This document shows positions 52,008 to 64,000 of a DNA stretch of 64,000 nucleotides, in pieces. The notes under the pieces are model-generated. The model saw only the letters and a list, made by a program, of their open reading frames with translations, had not been told where the DNA came from and ran no database searches. Source of the DNA: Aquila chrysaetos chrysaetos. Lineage: Eukaryota; Chordata; Aves; Accipitriformes; Accipitridae. Every line of letters starts with the position of its first letter. The stretch's first letter is position 1. The stretch lies in contig NC_044012.1 in NCBI RefSeq assembly GCF_900496995.4, positions 24,714,759 through 24,778,758 on the forward strand. Reading direction: 5' to 3'. Both the position numbers and the translations under genes were made by a program.

Positions 52008-55000
52008 GAAGAAACACCAGAAGTTTTGGAGCATGTTTTCTGAGAGCTGGAACTGTTACTGCGAGCCAGCTGCTGTGGTCCAGCCACACCACAGAGGTGG
52101 TTGGGCTGTTGCACAGCTCCGCTTTTAGCTGCAAGCAAACCACTGTCCAACTCTGGAAGTACTGCTTAGATTAAACTGCTGTTGGATTGAAATCTGACTT
52201 CAGGAACTGTAAAAATACTTGTTAAACCCAGATGTATCTATGATGTTGAAAATAGGGGGTTTTTCCTTTTCTGTTGGGAATACAAAAGGCTGGTTTATGT
52301 TTGATGAGGCGACAAGTAAAAATGGGCACTGTTGCACAGAAGCTTGCTATAGTATAGCTCACCTTTACTTGTTGAGCAATATCCTCATGGTCTCGGCTAA
52401 GCTAAGATTTGACAGCCTCACAGCTTAAGCCCTGATTTGTTGCTATATTTGTTAAACCTGACTTTGATTCTTTTCTTTGTCCCACCAATTCTGGCAGCAT
52501 TTCATGCATATGCAGCTCTTGGTGTCAGCGTACCACTTTGCTGTGGTTTGGAACCCCAACAATAGGCTTTTTTTGTGTGTGTTGGGTTGGGTTTTTTTTG
52601 GTCCCCTCCACTTCCATAAAGCAGAAGCAGTTTGTCTACCTTCAAGGCACTCTGCACAACTCAGTTTGCAAAGATTGTGATGGACGTTCTCTGGCTGGAG
52701 CGACTGTTTTGGTTGCAGCCTAGGAGTTGGTTAGCAGCAAGCTTAAAAAAACACAGCCATTAAATCAGCTCTGTACTCTTTTTTAATTCAGAAACATGAA
52801 AAAATGCCTTATAACTTGTTTAAAAACTCTGGTTCTGGTGCAGATCAGACTATGTTAACGTAGAAGAACGTTGGATGCAGCTCTCATGGCAATGTTATGA
52901 CATGGTTTCAGTTTAAGTCATGCTGAGCAAGCTTTGAACAACTACAGAGCCGCTTATGTGCACTCCTCAACAACTGGGATTAGGCAAAAGCCCTACTTGA
53001 GGATAGAAGAAGTAAGGCTCAGTGTCTGCTATCAAACACTGCTTTCAAACGTCGCGTCTCACCTTGCAAGGAAACCCCTGCTGGTGTTGGTAGGAGCTAG
53101 TTGCTGCTGGTGAAATGTGTGGGGAGGAGAATGGGGCATTCATGCTGTTTGAACATGGGCAGGGGTTGGGAGCCCAGCCTGCCCACACAGCCAGGGAAGT
53201 GGTTTAGTGCGTGTGTGGTTGCGTGGAGAGCCAAGGCTCTTTGCTTTCATTGTGGAAAAACCCATAATGCATAACAGGCTTGGGCCTGCCATCTGACTTG
53301 TGAGGGCAGCGCATTCAAGTTCTCCACTTAGACGCTTCTTTCCTTCCCATACACCATGAAGGGCTTATTTTCACATCTCGAAGTAGACTTTTTATTTTCT
53401 CAAATGTTTTATCTGTGTGGAACCTTTCGTAGAAGCAGTACTGCAATATTGTGTGGTACGGTCTCTGAAGGCTCACCGATTCCATGCTTTTTGAGTGCAT
53501 TACCTGCCTGTTTCATCTCTTAGAAAGCATTGATTAGGTTTCCTACTGCTTTTGCAACTTTTCTACATGTAAACCCCAAGGTTTTTAGCTCCAAGCAAGA
53601 CTGACGTTATGCTTGGTGGAGGTAGTATCAGTTCTTCCCCAAAATGACGTTCTTTTGCTCTGGGTGTGTGGCCAGTTGTGGAGGAGCGTAGGCAGACTGG
53701 TAATCATGCCTGTGGTGCCTGCAGGTTGGTACTGCCAAATAATAGTAATGACTGTCTGAAAGATCATGGTTTTCAAGGTACCTTACAAGCATCTGGGTTA
53801 ATTCTTTCTCTCTTAGATTGGGAAATAAACCCTCTTGAAGAGGCGGTGTTAATGTTGTTAGGCAAACTTGCAACTCTTCTCCTCCCCTTCTGCATACTCA
53901 TGCTGCTAGCATATGAGACTGGGTTCAGCCCCTACCCACAATCACATCAGACTCCTCCTCTGTCTAAAAAGGAGACCACATCTTTTAGTTTAGCGATCTA
54001 AGCTTTTGAGCTTATGAAAACAGCATGTGCTCAAAGCTTGAAATGGACCCTTAGTGCAGGCTCTGGAGAGGCAGTAGATGAAAGGACTAGAAACACGCAT
54101 TGCACAGAGTCTATCTACATCAGATGCTGAAATCCAATCGCTTTTAATGGAAGCTATATGCAGAGAACACTCCACCCTCTGAACTGGAGGGGGATTTGAC
54201 GTAATACTGGTTTATTTTCTTTTTTCCACTGTCCTGTTTAGAAATGGCATCAGATGTTTCCTCGCTGGGTGCAGCTGTCAGCTCTGGGAACCCTGGACCA
54301 GGTGCACAAGCTGGAGGAGGCATTGTTCAGAGAGCCAACAAGAGGCGTCCTGGGTGAGTGTGTGCTTTGTACCTGTGTGGTTTTTACTTTTTGAGTGGGA
54401 GGTGTGTGTGTGAAGTGTATTTTTGAGGAAACATTGCTCTTGTCTACACTTCAGGTGTGCTGTATCCAGTCTTTTTACTTTGTAGTGGTATGCTTTATGC
54501 CAATCATACATGTTAAAGCCAGGTTCTGTATTACATATAAAAAGAGGGGATTAGAAAGTTGAGTTGCACCTCACAGGAGAATAGGGTTGCTCACCAAGGA
54601 ATAAGAGTGAAACAGAAGTCACTGAAGCAGCAAGACAGGCCAGTTGCTGCAAGAGAGGTTGAGGAACAGAGAATGTGAATGTTGGGGCCTTACTCAAACC
54701 TTTGCAACTGTGCCCTCTCTGGCAGGGGCGGCGGGGGAAGCCGCAATGGGCTTGTGGTAGGCTTTTTGTTTGCTAAAAATGCCTTTGCAGATTAAAAGGA
54801 TATTGAGTGGCTGCTCTTAAATTCCTGGCACAAGAAATTTCCTCTTAATTTTGGAGCTAATTAAAATCTCTCCCTGCCCCCCAGTCACTCAAACTTTCCT
54901 TCACCTCCATTTGCTGATGCGCCTGCTCCCCTGCAGCTCCTCCCACGCTGTCTGCTACTTGTTCCTCGCACTTCATTTACAAACACGCATGCTGCTGTGC

Positions 55001-58000
55001 TGCATCTACACACCAGTTTTCCATCCTGAAGGGAAGTGTGGTGAAAAGTCTTTCCTCTGTCCTCCCACATACGCTTGTTAGAAATGTTTTTTTCACCCTG
55101 TTAGAGCAAACACAGTGACGTTGTCTGCTGTTGAACTAAGGATGGTAACTACGCAGGTCACCAGACTGAACTTTAACTCTTGAAGTATTTTGCCCTCCTC
55201 TGTTTTTTAAACGCAACCGATCCAAGCTTTTTTGTTGGGAGTGCTCCATTTGTAGGCTGATTGGTCCCTTGAGCAGTGAGGAGCAGTTGTGGCAGCCTGT
55301 TGGGCTTCAGATCGCTGCTAGGAGATCCGGAGCTTTTGGAACAGGAGTTTGTGATGCAGTGGGTGCTCCAAGTGGGCTTTCTCTCTTTTGAACTGTTTTC
55401 TTGCTCTGTTTCTGATAGACATGTAAAGGAAGCCCCCTTCTAAACTTTGTGGATTGTTTCACGTTAGCCCCTGGGATTACTTAAATCTTCCTTTAAAGAA
55501 TCGTCTGCATCCCTGTAGGGACAGATGGAAAAGCAACCTCTAAAGGAGAAAGCACTTGGTTAATAATTATCTTCTTGCTTCTGTTTTTCAGGCTTGATTT
55601 TGATGATGATGGAGAAGGGAACAGTAAATTCCTCAGGTGAGGGAGAACATGGCACCCAGAAGTTTCTGTTGTGTGGTCTAGGTGTGTCTGTGCATTCCCC
55701 CCAGAGCAGGAGCTTGCTGCTCATGTGGCTTTTCCTCTCCAGCAGCGCAGAGGGAAGCGGGGGGAGTCTGAAGGAGGCAGTGCTCCACTTCCTTAAACTC
55801 TTCCCTTTCTCCTAATCAGCAGTATCCCTCCACCTTTGCAGCTGATGCCAAAGCAAAGCTGCTGTGCACATGGGGTCTGTGAGTCCAGAGAAGGGACTGT
55901 GGCTGCGAGGGGATCCCATTACTCCTTTGGATGCAGTCTCCATCTCAAGTCTCCCTGGTAGGCTCCATAGTGAGATGAGGTCAGCTGAAGAAGTAAGCCT
56001 TGCAAGCCCTGGATTGAAGCGCTGTTACGGAAGTCCGTGATGATGTTGCTGTGTTCGATACCAGCGTCTCAAAAGATTAAAGAATTTCCATGAATGCTTC
56101 CAGCAATCCGCTGGTTGTTCCAGCGCAGCACTAGAGAAGCACTGCTGCTGGCCAAGCCCTTGTTGATTGTAGAGAAAAATCTTCTGCCAAATAGCTTATT
56201 GGCACAACAGTGAGATGCTGAGCTTTTGTTAGTGCCTCAGACACGTGTTACTTAATTCTCATCTGTTGTAAGGATGCTTCAATTACAGATACATCCTTAT
56301 TCCTGAGGAGTTGGCGAGGCTGCGAGTATCTCCTCTCATGATCCATATGGAACGCAGAAGAGTTGGAAGATCTCATGTTATTTATTTGTAGTCTCACTAC
56401 ATGGTTTAGGATTGGACAACTCTAATGATACTGGAAGTCCGTATGTTACAGTCTTTTAAAGATGACTGCAGAATGGCTTTGCGATGATAATGGTCCTGAT
56501 GAACGTAGGATTTACCTACCGAGATCCTTTGGATGAGGGCCTTGATTTGGGCTAACTGTATCTTCAGAGTGCAGTTTAACCTATTTCTTTGTGTGTGATT
56601 GTGCTTAAATTACTGAGTGTGATGTGGAAAACATCATCAAGGTGATAAAAATAAACTGTAGTCTTTTAGCTAGATAAATGAAGAGTATGGTTCTGGATTG
56701 CCTACATGCAGCAGTTTGCCTTTTAATGTCAGGTCTTTTTTGTGTGATTTATTAAACCTTGTTCTTCTCTCAATGTCTTTGGGAAAGAATAAGTGTAAAC
56801 ACTTTAAGAACTCTTTGTCCCCTCCCCCTTCTCCTAGGTGTGATGATGACCCGATGCCAAATGATAAAGAGAGATTTGCCAGGTAAGAATCTGCTGGGAT
56901 GCAGTTTTTGAAGCTTTTGGTGACAAACCACCTTAATGTAAGAGAGATTCTGCAGCACCCTTCTAACTAGTGGTTAGATTTTTCTCTCTTTGAGGTGCAC
57001 CAAAGGATCCAGACATTTTCCTTGATGTTTTTTGGACCAGTTCGTTATAAGTGTGATGAAATGACATTCCTCTTTTTCAACATTTCTTTCAGCTCTTGCC
57101 TTGGACTGTCATTCTTTTCTGCTGCTCAAGAAACTTGCAGAGATACAAGTTTCTTGTTTAGTTCAAGTTTTACTTGAACAGGGTTTCCTGGCAAATGTGG
57201 TTTGTGTGTTTTGTTGGGGAGTTAGGCAGAAGCTTTCTCTGTAAATGGGGGATTTCCTAGAGATCAGTGTACAGTAACATTATAGGCAATGTTTTGACTT
57301 GGATTGTTTACTTGTTGGTGTCTGAAAGTAGCTCTGTACCATGTAGTACTGGGACTGACCTCATGGTATTTTTACAGCTTTCTGAAGCCCATGGAACTCA
57401 ATTAAAATATTCCATGGGTTTATTTTGTGTTGATGTGTAATGTTTTTGCCAAAGTGAGGTTTTTTTGTGTATATCAGAGTGCTGTAAATTCCAGGGTGTC
57501 CCCTCAGCGCGAAGGCACATTATGCCATGTCTTGCTAAGAGATAAAATGAGCAAATAGAGAGTAATGGCCAAGACACTATGCTTAGCAGCTTGTCTTAAG
57601 GAGGGGTCTGGCTTCAGAAATTCCTGAAATTGGAGTTAAAATTCAAGTGATCGAGGACATTGGGGAAAGGACTGCCCAGCATGTTGTGTCAAGGAGCCTG
57701 AGGGTCAGCAGGGCAGATCATGTCGCAGGGTGAGCCAGGGATGATGTTGGGTGCAGGGGCCTTTCCCTGTAATCTCACTGAGGGCATGGTCTGAAACCAG
57801 TGGTTTGCAAAATGTAGAAATGCTTTGCAAAATGTCTTTTCGGTAATGTTTCAGCCGGAGCTATAAACCTCTGTTGGTGCCTCAATGCAGACAGGAAAAA
57901 AAACTGCAAAGCCGAAATTTCAGGTCACCGTCATGCTGTTATCTGTGAAAGGGCTAGCAAGGACTTCTAAGCTGGGGTTCTCCAGCTTTTTAACTGATTT

Positions 58001-61000
58001 GACTTGTTCTGAAGTCAAGCAAATTAGAAATGTTTGCCAGCCCACATCGAATGACTTTTTTTCCCTAATGCAAGTCGTAAGCTCTGGGAACTGAAGGTAT
58101 AGCAGACCCTAATAATACATTTAAGTGCTAAGATAATACAAAATACTAAAAAAGGACATGCTGTAGGCAAGCATTGCAGTGCTGAACAGCTTCATGGCCC
58201 TTAAAGTTAAAAATTCTACCTAACTGTGAAGTGCCATAGCTGGAGTGGGGTCTTGGCTCCCTGTGACCCCTGTTGTGGTGTGGCCTTTGATCATCCCAGT
58301 TAATGCACATGTGGTAGGCGAGGAGGGAATAAACAAAGAAACAAAACAACTGAATGTCAGGTCTGAATTGCCAAAACCCAGAGCCTCTGTCTCTGGTGGG
58401 ACATCAGCAGTACCTGTGTGCTTTAACATAGAGATTATCACTTCCATTACTGGCTTAGGTAACAAGGACACTGGCGGGAGGTGAAGAGCAGTGACAAAGT
58501 CATCAGTGGTGTTAGTGTGCTGACACCCTGAATGCAGCTATAAGAAAAGTGTGGCACAGCTCCCCCCTGCATCTGTGCCCCTTGACCTGCCTATAGCTGT
58601 CAGATCTGTTTTCTGGGACTGCTCATATCCTGTTCCTTGCAGCTCTGGCAGCCCTTATTTTCTAGTACGTTCTTCCCTCCTCAGATGATGTGAGGCAAAA
58701 CAGAGCGTGGAAGTGAACGTGATTACTTTTTTTAAGTACTGTGCTAAAACCTGTTTGAAGTGGACGGGTACCACAGCTGACCAATGCTAAAAACACCTCC
58801 TGTACTCCATAAATCCAGTGTTACATTTTAGATGCTCAGCCTTTGAGAGATTGCATGCCTGCCTTACTGAACACAGGTGGTACCTTCTCCTTTCCTGGCG
58901 GTAGCTTTTGGGGGATTATTTGTTTTCCAAGGCAGCCAAACCTCAAGGAGGAAAACTTATCGTCAGCCTCTGTAAAACAAGGTTTGCAGATTCCTCTTCC
59001 CTGAAAACTGAAAGTGCATGGAGGTTGGTGGGGATGTCTGTGTGCCGTTTCGTAGATGATGCGCATAACATCTCTGTGTGCAATTTGTTGTGTAGCCATC
59101 TCGACTGTGTTGTCCTGAATGGTGTTTATGTAGCAGTGTTACAAAAATGTGTGGTTAGCTGTGAATTTTACACTGTTTGTGGATTTGGTTTTTTTTTTTT
59201 AATCTGCTTTTCTGGTTTCTTAATACTATCAAAGAGACTATTGATTTTTTTTTTTTCTTCTCTTTAAAGGGAGAGTAGTTTAATGTGAATGGGACCCTAA
59301 TTCCCAGTTCTGATATTAACCTTCTAATCTTGCGCAGAATAATTTGTGCCTCGGTTATATGTAAAACAGAGCTACCCCTTGGCTATTTTACAGTCTTGGT
59401 AAGCGTCTTAAAACTTCGGAACGATGTAGATAGCAGGCACCCGATTAATATGTAATGTTGCAAACTAATGACTGCTTTGGTTTATGGAATTGCTACTCTG
59501 CAAAACAGACGTGTCTGTAGGCTGGGTTTCCTAGTACATCTTCCCATTTTTCATTTCTTTAAACTTTTTCCATTTTAGCTTAGCTCGCTGATTTTATTTT
59601 TAGGTCTGATGATGAACAGAGTTCAGCGGATAAGGAGAGACTTGCCAGGTAGGAGAATGGAGATTTCAAGCATGGACAAGCAGAGTATTTCCTTTCCTTA
59701 ATGTTTCTCTAGGCATCCCGTCTCTCTCTTTTTTTTTTTTTTTTTTTTTTTTCCTCCTCCCCCTCCTCTCCTTCCCTCATCTGCTGCAGTAGAGGACTTG
59801 AAAATGAACAGACCTCTAGAAATTGCTGTGTAATTGGAATTAGGAGGGGAAAGGCATTTAGTCCCCTTGTGAGAATGTCTTTGGGGAAAACACAAAAGGA
59901 TTTCTTTGCCAAAGACCGCAGGGTAGAGTGTGGTTGGGCCATTGCTTTCACCGAGTATTGTAGCTTTGCTAACCTGTGCTAAATACAATTTTTCTTGTGC
60001 TGGATCAAGGTGCCAAATGGTCTGTTCTCACCTTGGTAAGGTTTTGTTGCAGGAATGCTGCTGTAGTATCAAACCAGACATTAAAAATTGCACTAGTTTA
60101 GGTTTTTTTTCTACCTCATAAAACCTTCCAGGAAAGATGGTGTCCTACACCTTACAGCAGTTTAGCCTTACTGAAAACAGGAATTTTTTTCTCCCCAAGT
60201 TCCTTCACAAAGATTAATCACAAAGATTAATGAGGGACTGTGGCTGAAATGACCAAAGCAGTCATCTTGAATGCTGTACCATCAATACAGAAATGTACCC
60301 CCAGAAGGTGTGCACACAGCTGCAGCTGGTTGAAATGGTGTATTGTCAGGACTGTATTTCTCCAGCAGAAAAACACCAACTCTAAATATACTGTTCCCTG
60401 TTTTCAGCTGCAAAATAAAAACTGCTTAGATCACCTTCAAGGTTTCTGTTGCTTGCCACCCACAGCTTGTTACTGCGGCAGAGCTGAGGATTGGTAATTC
60501 ACGAAGAATGGCTTGTTTTGTGGCCAAACTTAGCCTGGTTTCTTGCAAACTTACCCTGTAACTTCTTTGGACTGTTCCACCCTAGACTTGTCTTAAGCAA
60601 CACACAGGACTAAAAAGACTGTCTTGGGTGCTGAGAATGCCACAAGCCTGGTCAGTTTATTGCCTGCTGGCTGGTTTTAAAACAAAAAATAACCCCCAGA
60701 CATGACCTTTCCTAACTGTGGTATTGCATAGCTTAGATATTTGAGGAGATAAGGAAACCCTAGAGGTGGGGCCTGTGAATACAGCAACCAGCAGTGCTTT
60801 TCAGGGATTTCTCCTCCAATGAAGTAGTGACCCTTTCCTCTGTTCCCAGTAGTCAGTTGTTGCTGTCATGCAAGAGCCTGTAGTAAAGAATATTTGGCAG
60901 TGGAGCAAGTAAAATATCTGGTGGTTTCCCAGTAGCTTTTGTAGTGAAGAAGCTTCATTTTCACACTTGAGTATGTGAGTTTGGAGAAACTGAATTAAAG

Positions 61001-63632
61001 GTGAGTGTGATAATTGATGCACTTCATTTTCTGAATATCAGTTTCTTGCAGCAAGGAGCAAGGTCATTGAATGATTGCACACACCTGGTAGTGATAGATG
61101 CTCCATTTTTTTATTTATCCTCTTTAATTCACTTGCCTGTCTATGTTCCTTCCAACACTTTCATCTCATTTCATTTCCCACCATGTGCTTCCTTGCATCT
61201 GATCCATTCTTCTATATAGGAAACCTGGCTTTTAAGTTCTGTTTTGAAAAACCCACCTTAGTAACCCAGTTAAACTACATGCTGGATAAAAAGAACCAAG
61301 TCTAAACAAGTTATGTTCTGATCTGGGGGTTGATGGGGCCCTGTGAGCAGGCTTGCAAAAGGTGTGTGAAGAACCTCTTTAAGGACTGTAAGTGGGCAGC
61401 ATTTGTCGTGGTGCCTCTGTAGAGGTCTGTGATTACCACCCAGGTGTGTGCCTGGTAGATGGTCCGTCTGCATTGGCCTTCATCTCTACAGAAATCAGGT
61501 GTATATCTCCTCTAAAGCTTTCCCTCCTGCCATGATACTGTAAAAGGCTCTCAATGTAACTGAGAAGTATCTTCATAAAGGCACTGCAAGGTGAGACTCA
61601 TCTGTTGTAATTTAGGTGCCCAAGCCTTAGCTGTGGCCCTGGCCTCCTTGTGTCATTATTGAAGACACATGGGTGTCTGCAAGGTGATGGTGGAGAGGAT
61701 TTAATGCATCCTCAGACAAACAGTGGATGCGATGAGTCTTCATAATCTGTCTGCACCAGTGCTCTTTAAAGGCAAATTTCCTCAGTAAAGTGAGGTGAAC
61801 CCCACTTTGAGAGCAGAGGCCATGGTAAAGGAAGAAATCCTTTGGCTTGCCACAGTGTTGTGGAATTGATGGGGAAGCTTCTTTCTCTGCTAAAATAGCT
61901 TAGCCTAGCTTGTTGCCTTCACCAGATACCAGGGAACGGATGTGATTTAAAGCGAGGCTCTTGTCCACGGCTAAGAAGGTCCAACTGTAGGCTGTCCTCC
62001 TTGCACTTGTTCCTGCGTTCCTTTGTGCACGCCCAGCATGTGAGGTGCTTGTAGTCCTTCTAACTCCTGATGACCCTGATGCATCTCTGTGTTTTGCACT
62101 CTGGCCCTGCGGAAGTGTTGACATGGGGAAACAGCTGAGGCTTCTGGCCTGTTGGTAACTTCATCTTCCTCCTCTCCTCCCTGGCCTTTTGCAGGGAAAA
62201 TCACAGCGAGATTGAACGTCGGCGAAGGAACAAGATGACTGCCTACATCACAGAGCTGTCAGATATGGTGCCCACCTGCAGTGCCCTGGCCCGCAAACCA
62301 GACAAGCTCACCATCTTGCGCATGGCTGTCTCTCATATGAAGTCCCTGCGTGGCACAGGCAATACCTCCACTGATGGCACCTACAAACCCTCCTTTCTCA
62401 CTGACCAGGTCTTGGCTTGATGCTGCTTTGTGGGAAATACTGCAATCATGGCGGGGGGGGCTGGAATTAAATTGGGGATGGAGGGAGATAGGTGCCTAGG
62501 GTGGGTTTAGAGGGTGTCACCTGCTTGGCTCTGGAGTTGAGAGGATGTCTGTCTGTCTGTGAATGCAGGAACTCAAACACCTGATCCTAGAGGCAGCCGA
62601 CGGCTTTCTGTTCATAGTGTCCTGTGAGACCGGGAGGGTGGTCTATGTCTCCGATTCTGTGACTCCTGTCCTGAACCAACCCCAGTCCGAATGGTTTGGC
62701 AGCACCCTGTATGACCAGGTGCACCCGGACGACGTGGGCAAGCTGAGGGAGCAGCTCTCCACATCGGAGAATGCACTGACAGGTAAAGCAGCCTGCAAAG
62801 GACCTGGTGGGGGCGGGCAGTATGAAAGCCTGCAGAGGACTTGGATTAAAACCTTCCCTTTGTAGAAGGAACCAAACCCTGGTGCCTTTCTAACAAGGAT
62901 CCTGCAGCCCCCCCTGAGAATGCATCTAAAGGTACCATTGGTGACACTTGTGTCTTGCTAGTTTTCTAATACGTTACCTGGTGCCTGTGTTGGTGAAAGG
63001 ACTCACATGGCAGCGGCATCTTGTTTTTTCTTCTTTCTTTAGGTCGCATCCTAGATTTGAAGACAGGAACTGTGAAGAAGGAAGGCCAGCAGTCCATGAG
63101 GATGTGTATGGGTTCACGAAGATCCTTCATCTGCCGAATGAGGTAATGAAGAGATTCCTTGGGGAAATCTCATTTGAACCTGAAGCTGAACTTGCTCCCT
63201 GGCCCCTTCATGCTTTTATTTCAGCTTTTTTTTTTTTTTTTGGCTTGTTCTGATGTAGACATGATATAACATGGCTGAGCTTTCCACACAGTGCTAACAG
63301 TCAAGTTCTTGAGATTTTTCTTTGCCCTATGCTTGGATAGCTCTCGAGACTGTTGTTGTAGAAGATCCAGTTTCAAGTAACAATTTTTGATCCCATGTGT
63401 CACCTCCCTTGAAGTCTGTAGAAAGGGCTTTTCACTTGTGTGATGGAGGTTCAAAGGTTCATCCCCATTTATAGACTGCTTCCTCTTATTCAAGATTGTC
63501 AAATTGTTTTGATGTTGATCGAGAAAGATAAAAGCCTTTCCCCTCGCATTTCTAATTCTGGTGCAGGTGTGGCAACAGCTCAGTGGATCCAGTCTCTGTA
63601 AATCGTCTCAGCTTTATGAGGAATCGCTGCAG
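46232..63632 (+). CDS. ARNT: Aryl hydrocarbon receptor nuclear translocator (HIF-1beta), 5' part
   Basis: Nuclear bHLH-PAS partner of AHR, HIF-alpha and SIM proteins. Nine exons are read: 46232-46256, 54242-54353, 55592-55636, 56838-56882, 59604-59648, 62195-62408, 62569-62782, 63043-63142, 63567-63632; the gene continues beyond the window (288 codons seen of about 790). Exon 1 codes only MAATAANP. Exons 4 and 5 are both 45 nt, same phase, and code similar acidic-basic peptides ([30 protein letters not shown]). Exon 6 has the bHLH: basic [14 protein letters not shown], helix 1 [11 protein letters not shown], helix 2 [18 protein letters not shown] begins in exon 7 ([18 protein letters not shown]). 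The exon 6 donor is weak (CAG|GTCTTG). Intron 1 is 8 kb. Confidence 0.97.
46257..54241 (+). other. ARNT: ARNT intron 1
   Basis: Eight kilobases, GC-rich for the first 500 bp and then AT-richer. No exon, RNA gene or intact mobile element was recognised. A T run of about 11 is at 47570-47580 and a 37-T run at 51970-52006. Small open frames have no family signature. Confidence 0.7.
51970..52006. repeat. 37-T homopolymer
   Basis: Uninterrupted T run in ARNT intron 1, by far the longest homopolymer in the window. It could be the fossil poly(A) tail of a minus-strand retrocopy, but the flank at 52007-52200 shows no recognisable gene or SINE. Confidence 0.9.
56883..59603 (+). other. ARNT: ARNT intron between the twin 45-nt exons
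   Basis: 2.7 kb of AT-rich noncoding sequence with no recognised gene, RNA or mobile element. Confidence 0.7.
59649..62194 (+). other. ARNT: ARNT intron before the bHLH exon
   Basis: 2.5 kb without coding signal. Contains a CT-rich plus 24-T run at about 59721-59752. Ends in a strong pyrimidine tract and GCAG at 62191-62194. Confidence 0.7.
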
Positions 63633-64000
63633 GTAAATTATACAAGAGTTATGGGCAAGCACGCTGCATTGCTAGGAGCAAAAGGAGCTACAGCTCCATC
63701 ATCAGAGTGGTGGGGACACTAGTAAGTGAGTGTAGGGTAGACAAGTACAGCTCATAGAAGAGTTTAGATAGATTTGCTGGTAGAGGAACCAAAGTACCAC
63801 TATGCTGAGGAAGATAATCCTGGGGAAGATTAACCTTTCTTTATTCCAAGATTGGATTTGAAGTCACTTTAACACTGCATGTTCTTTACACTGCTGGTGT
63901 TGGGCTCTGGTGTATATTGTCCCTTTTTAATTTGAAATTGAGATAAATTCCAACCTATTCTGTTCTTGAGCCTCTTGCATTTATGTTAAGTCTTTGTTCT
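63633..64000 (+). other. ARNT: ARNT intron 9 (partial)
   Basis: Starts with the GTAAAT donor at 63633 and runs to the window edge; nothing else seen. Confidence 0.8.

Noticed and set aside
46257-62194. Search for tRNA, snoRNA or microRNA genes in ARNT introns
   Set aside because: No A/B box pair, C/D or H/ACA box arrangement, or convincing precursor hairpin was recognised by eye.

Overview
The window looks like bird nuclear DNA. A decayed CR1-type LINE end lies in an intron, the vertebrate genes are compact with short introns, and GC-rich minisatellites are frequent, as on an avian microchromosome. Eight vertebrate protein genes were read exon by exon. Their order and orientation match human 1q21.3 read backwards: CDC42SE1 (+), BNIPL (-), PRUNE1 (-), MINDY1 (+), CERS2 (+), SETDB1 (-), a cortexin-domain gene probably CTXND2 (-), and ARNT (+, running off the right end). 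The species cannot be named from the sequence.

Layout. Positions 1-3.4 kb hold CDC42SE1; its 3' end faces the 3' end of BNIPL (3.5-5.4 kb) with about 100-150 bp between the poly(A) signals. PRUNE1 (5.75-9.42 kb) sits head-to-head with MINDY1 (first coding exon at 12.69 kb) across a GC-rich promoter followed by a CTC microsatellite, a 470-bp near-pure purine tract and a 420-bp AT-rich tandem tract. MINDY1 ends at 15.84 kb. A GTGTATAG minisatellite fills the short gap before the CERS2 CpG-island promoter (16.5-17.5 kb); CERS2 runs to 23.1 kb. SETDB1 occupies 24.3-42.96 kb on the minus strand with 21 coding exons. The cortexin-like microprotein is one coding exon at 44.1-44.25 kb. ARNT starts at 46.23 kb and is followed as far as its ninth coding exon. 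Bases 1-23 kb and 42-46.5 kb are GC-rich and repeat-rich; the SETDB1 and ARNT introns are AT-richer and largely free of recognisable repeats.

The least expected item is an intact Hakai/CBLL1-like RING reading frame in a SETDB1 intron, same strand (34.39-34.91 kb). It has all eight zinc ligands, an acceptor-like start whose phase fits the preceding SETDB1 exon, and an AATAAA 380 bp downstream. It could be an unannotated nested gene or an alternative terminal exon giving a Tudor-RING protein. Two GC-AG introns (MINDY1, CERS2) and a possible third noncanonical donor (SETDB1) are also notable, as is the lack of room for ANXA9 and C1orf56/MENT, which lie between these genes in human.

The genes are functionally unrelated housekeeping or signalling genes (Cdc42 effectors, polyphosphatase-like PRUNE1, K48 deubiquitinase MINDY1, very-long-chain ceramide synthase, H3K9 methyltransferase, bHLH-PAS partner) kept together by conserved synteny. 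Exon calls rest on reading-frame continuity, GT/GC-AG signals and remembered human protein sequences; no database search was possible.
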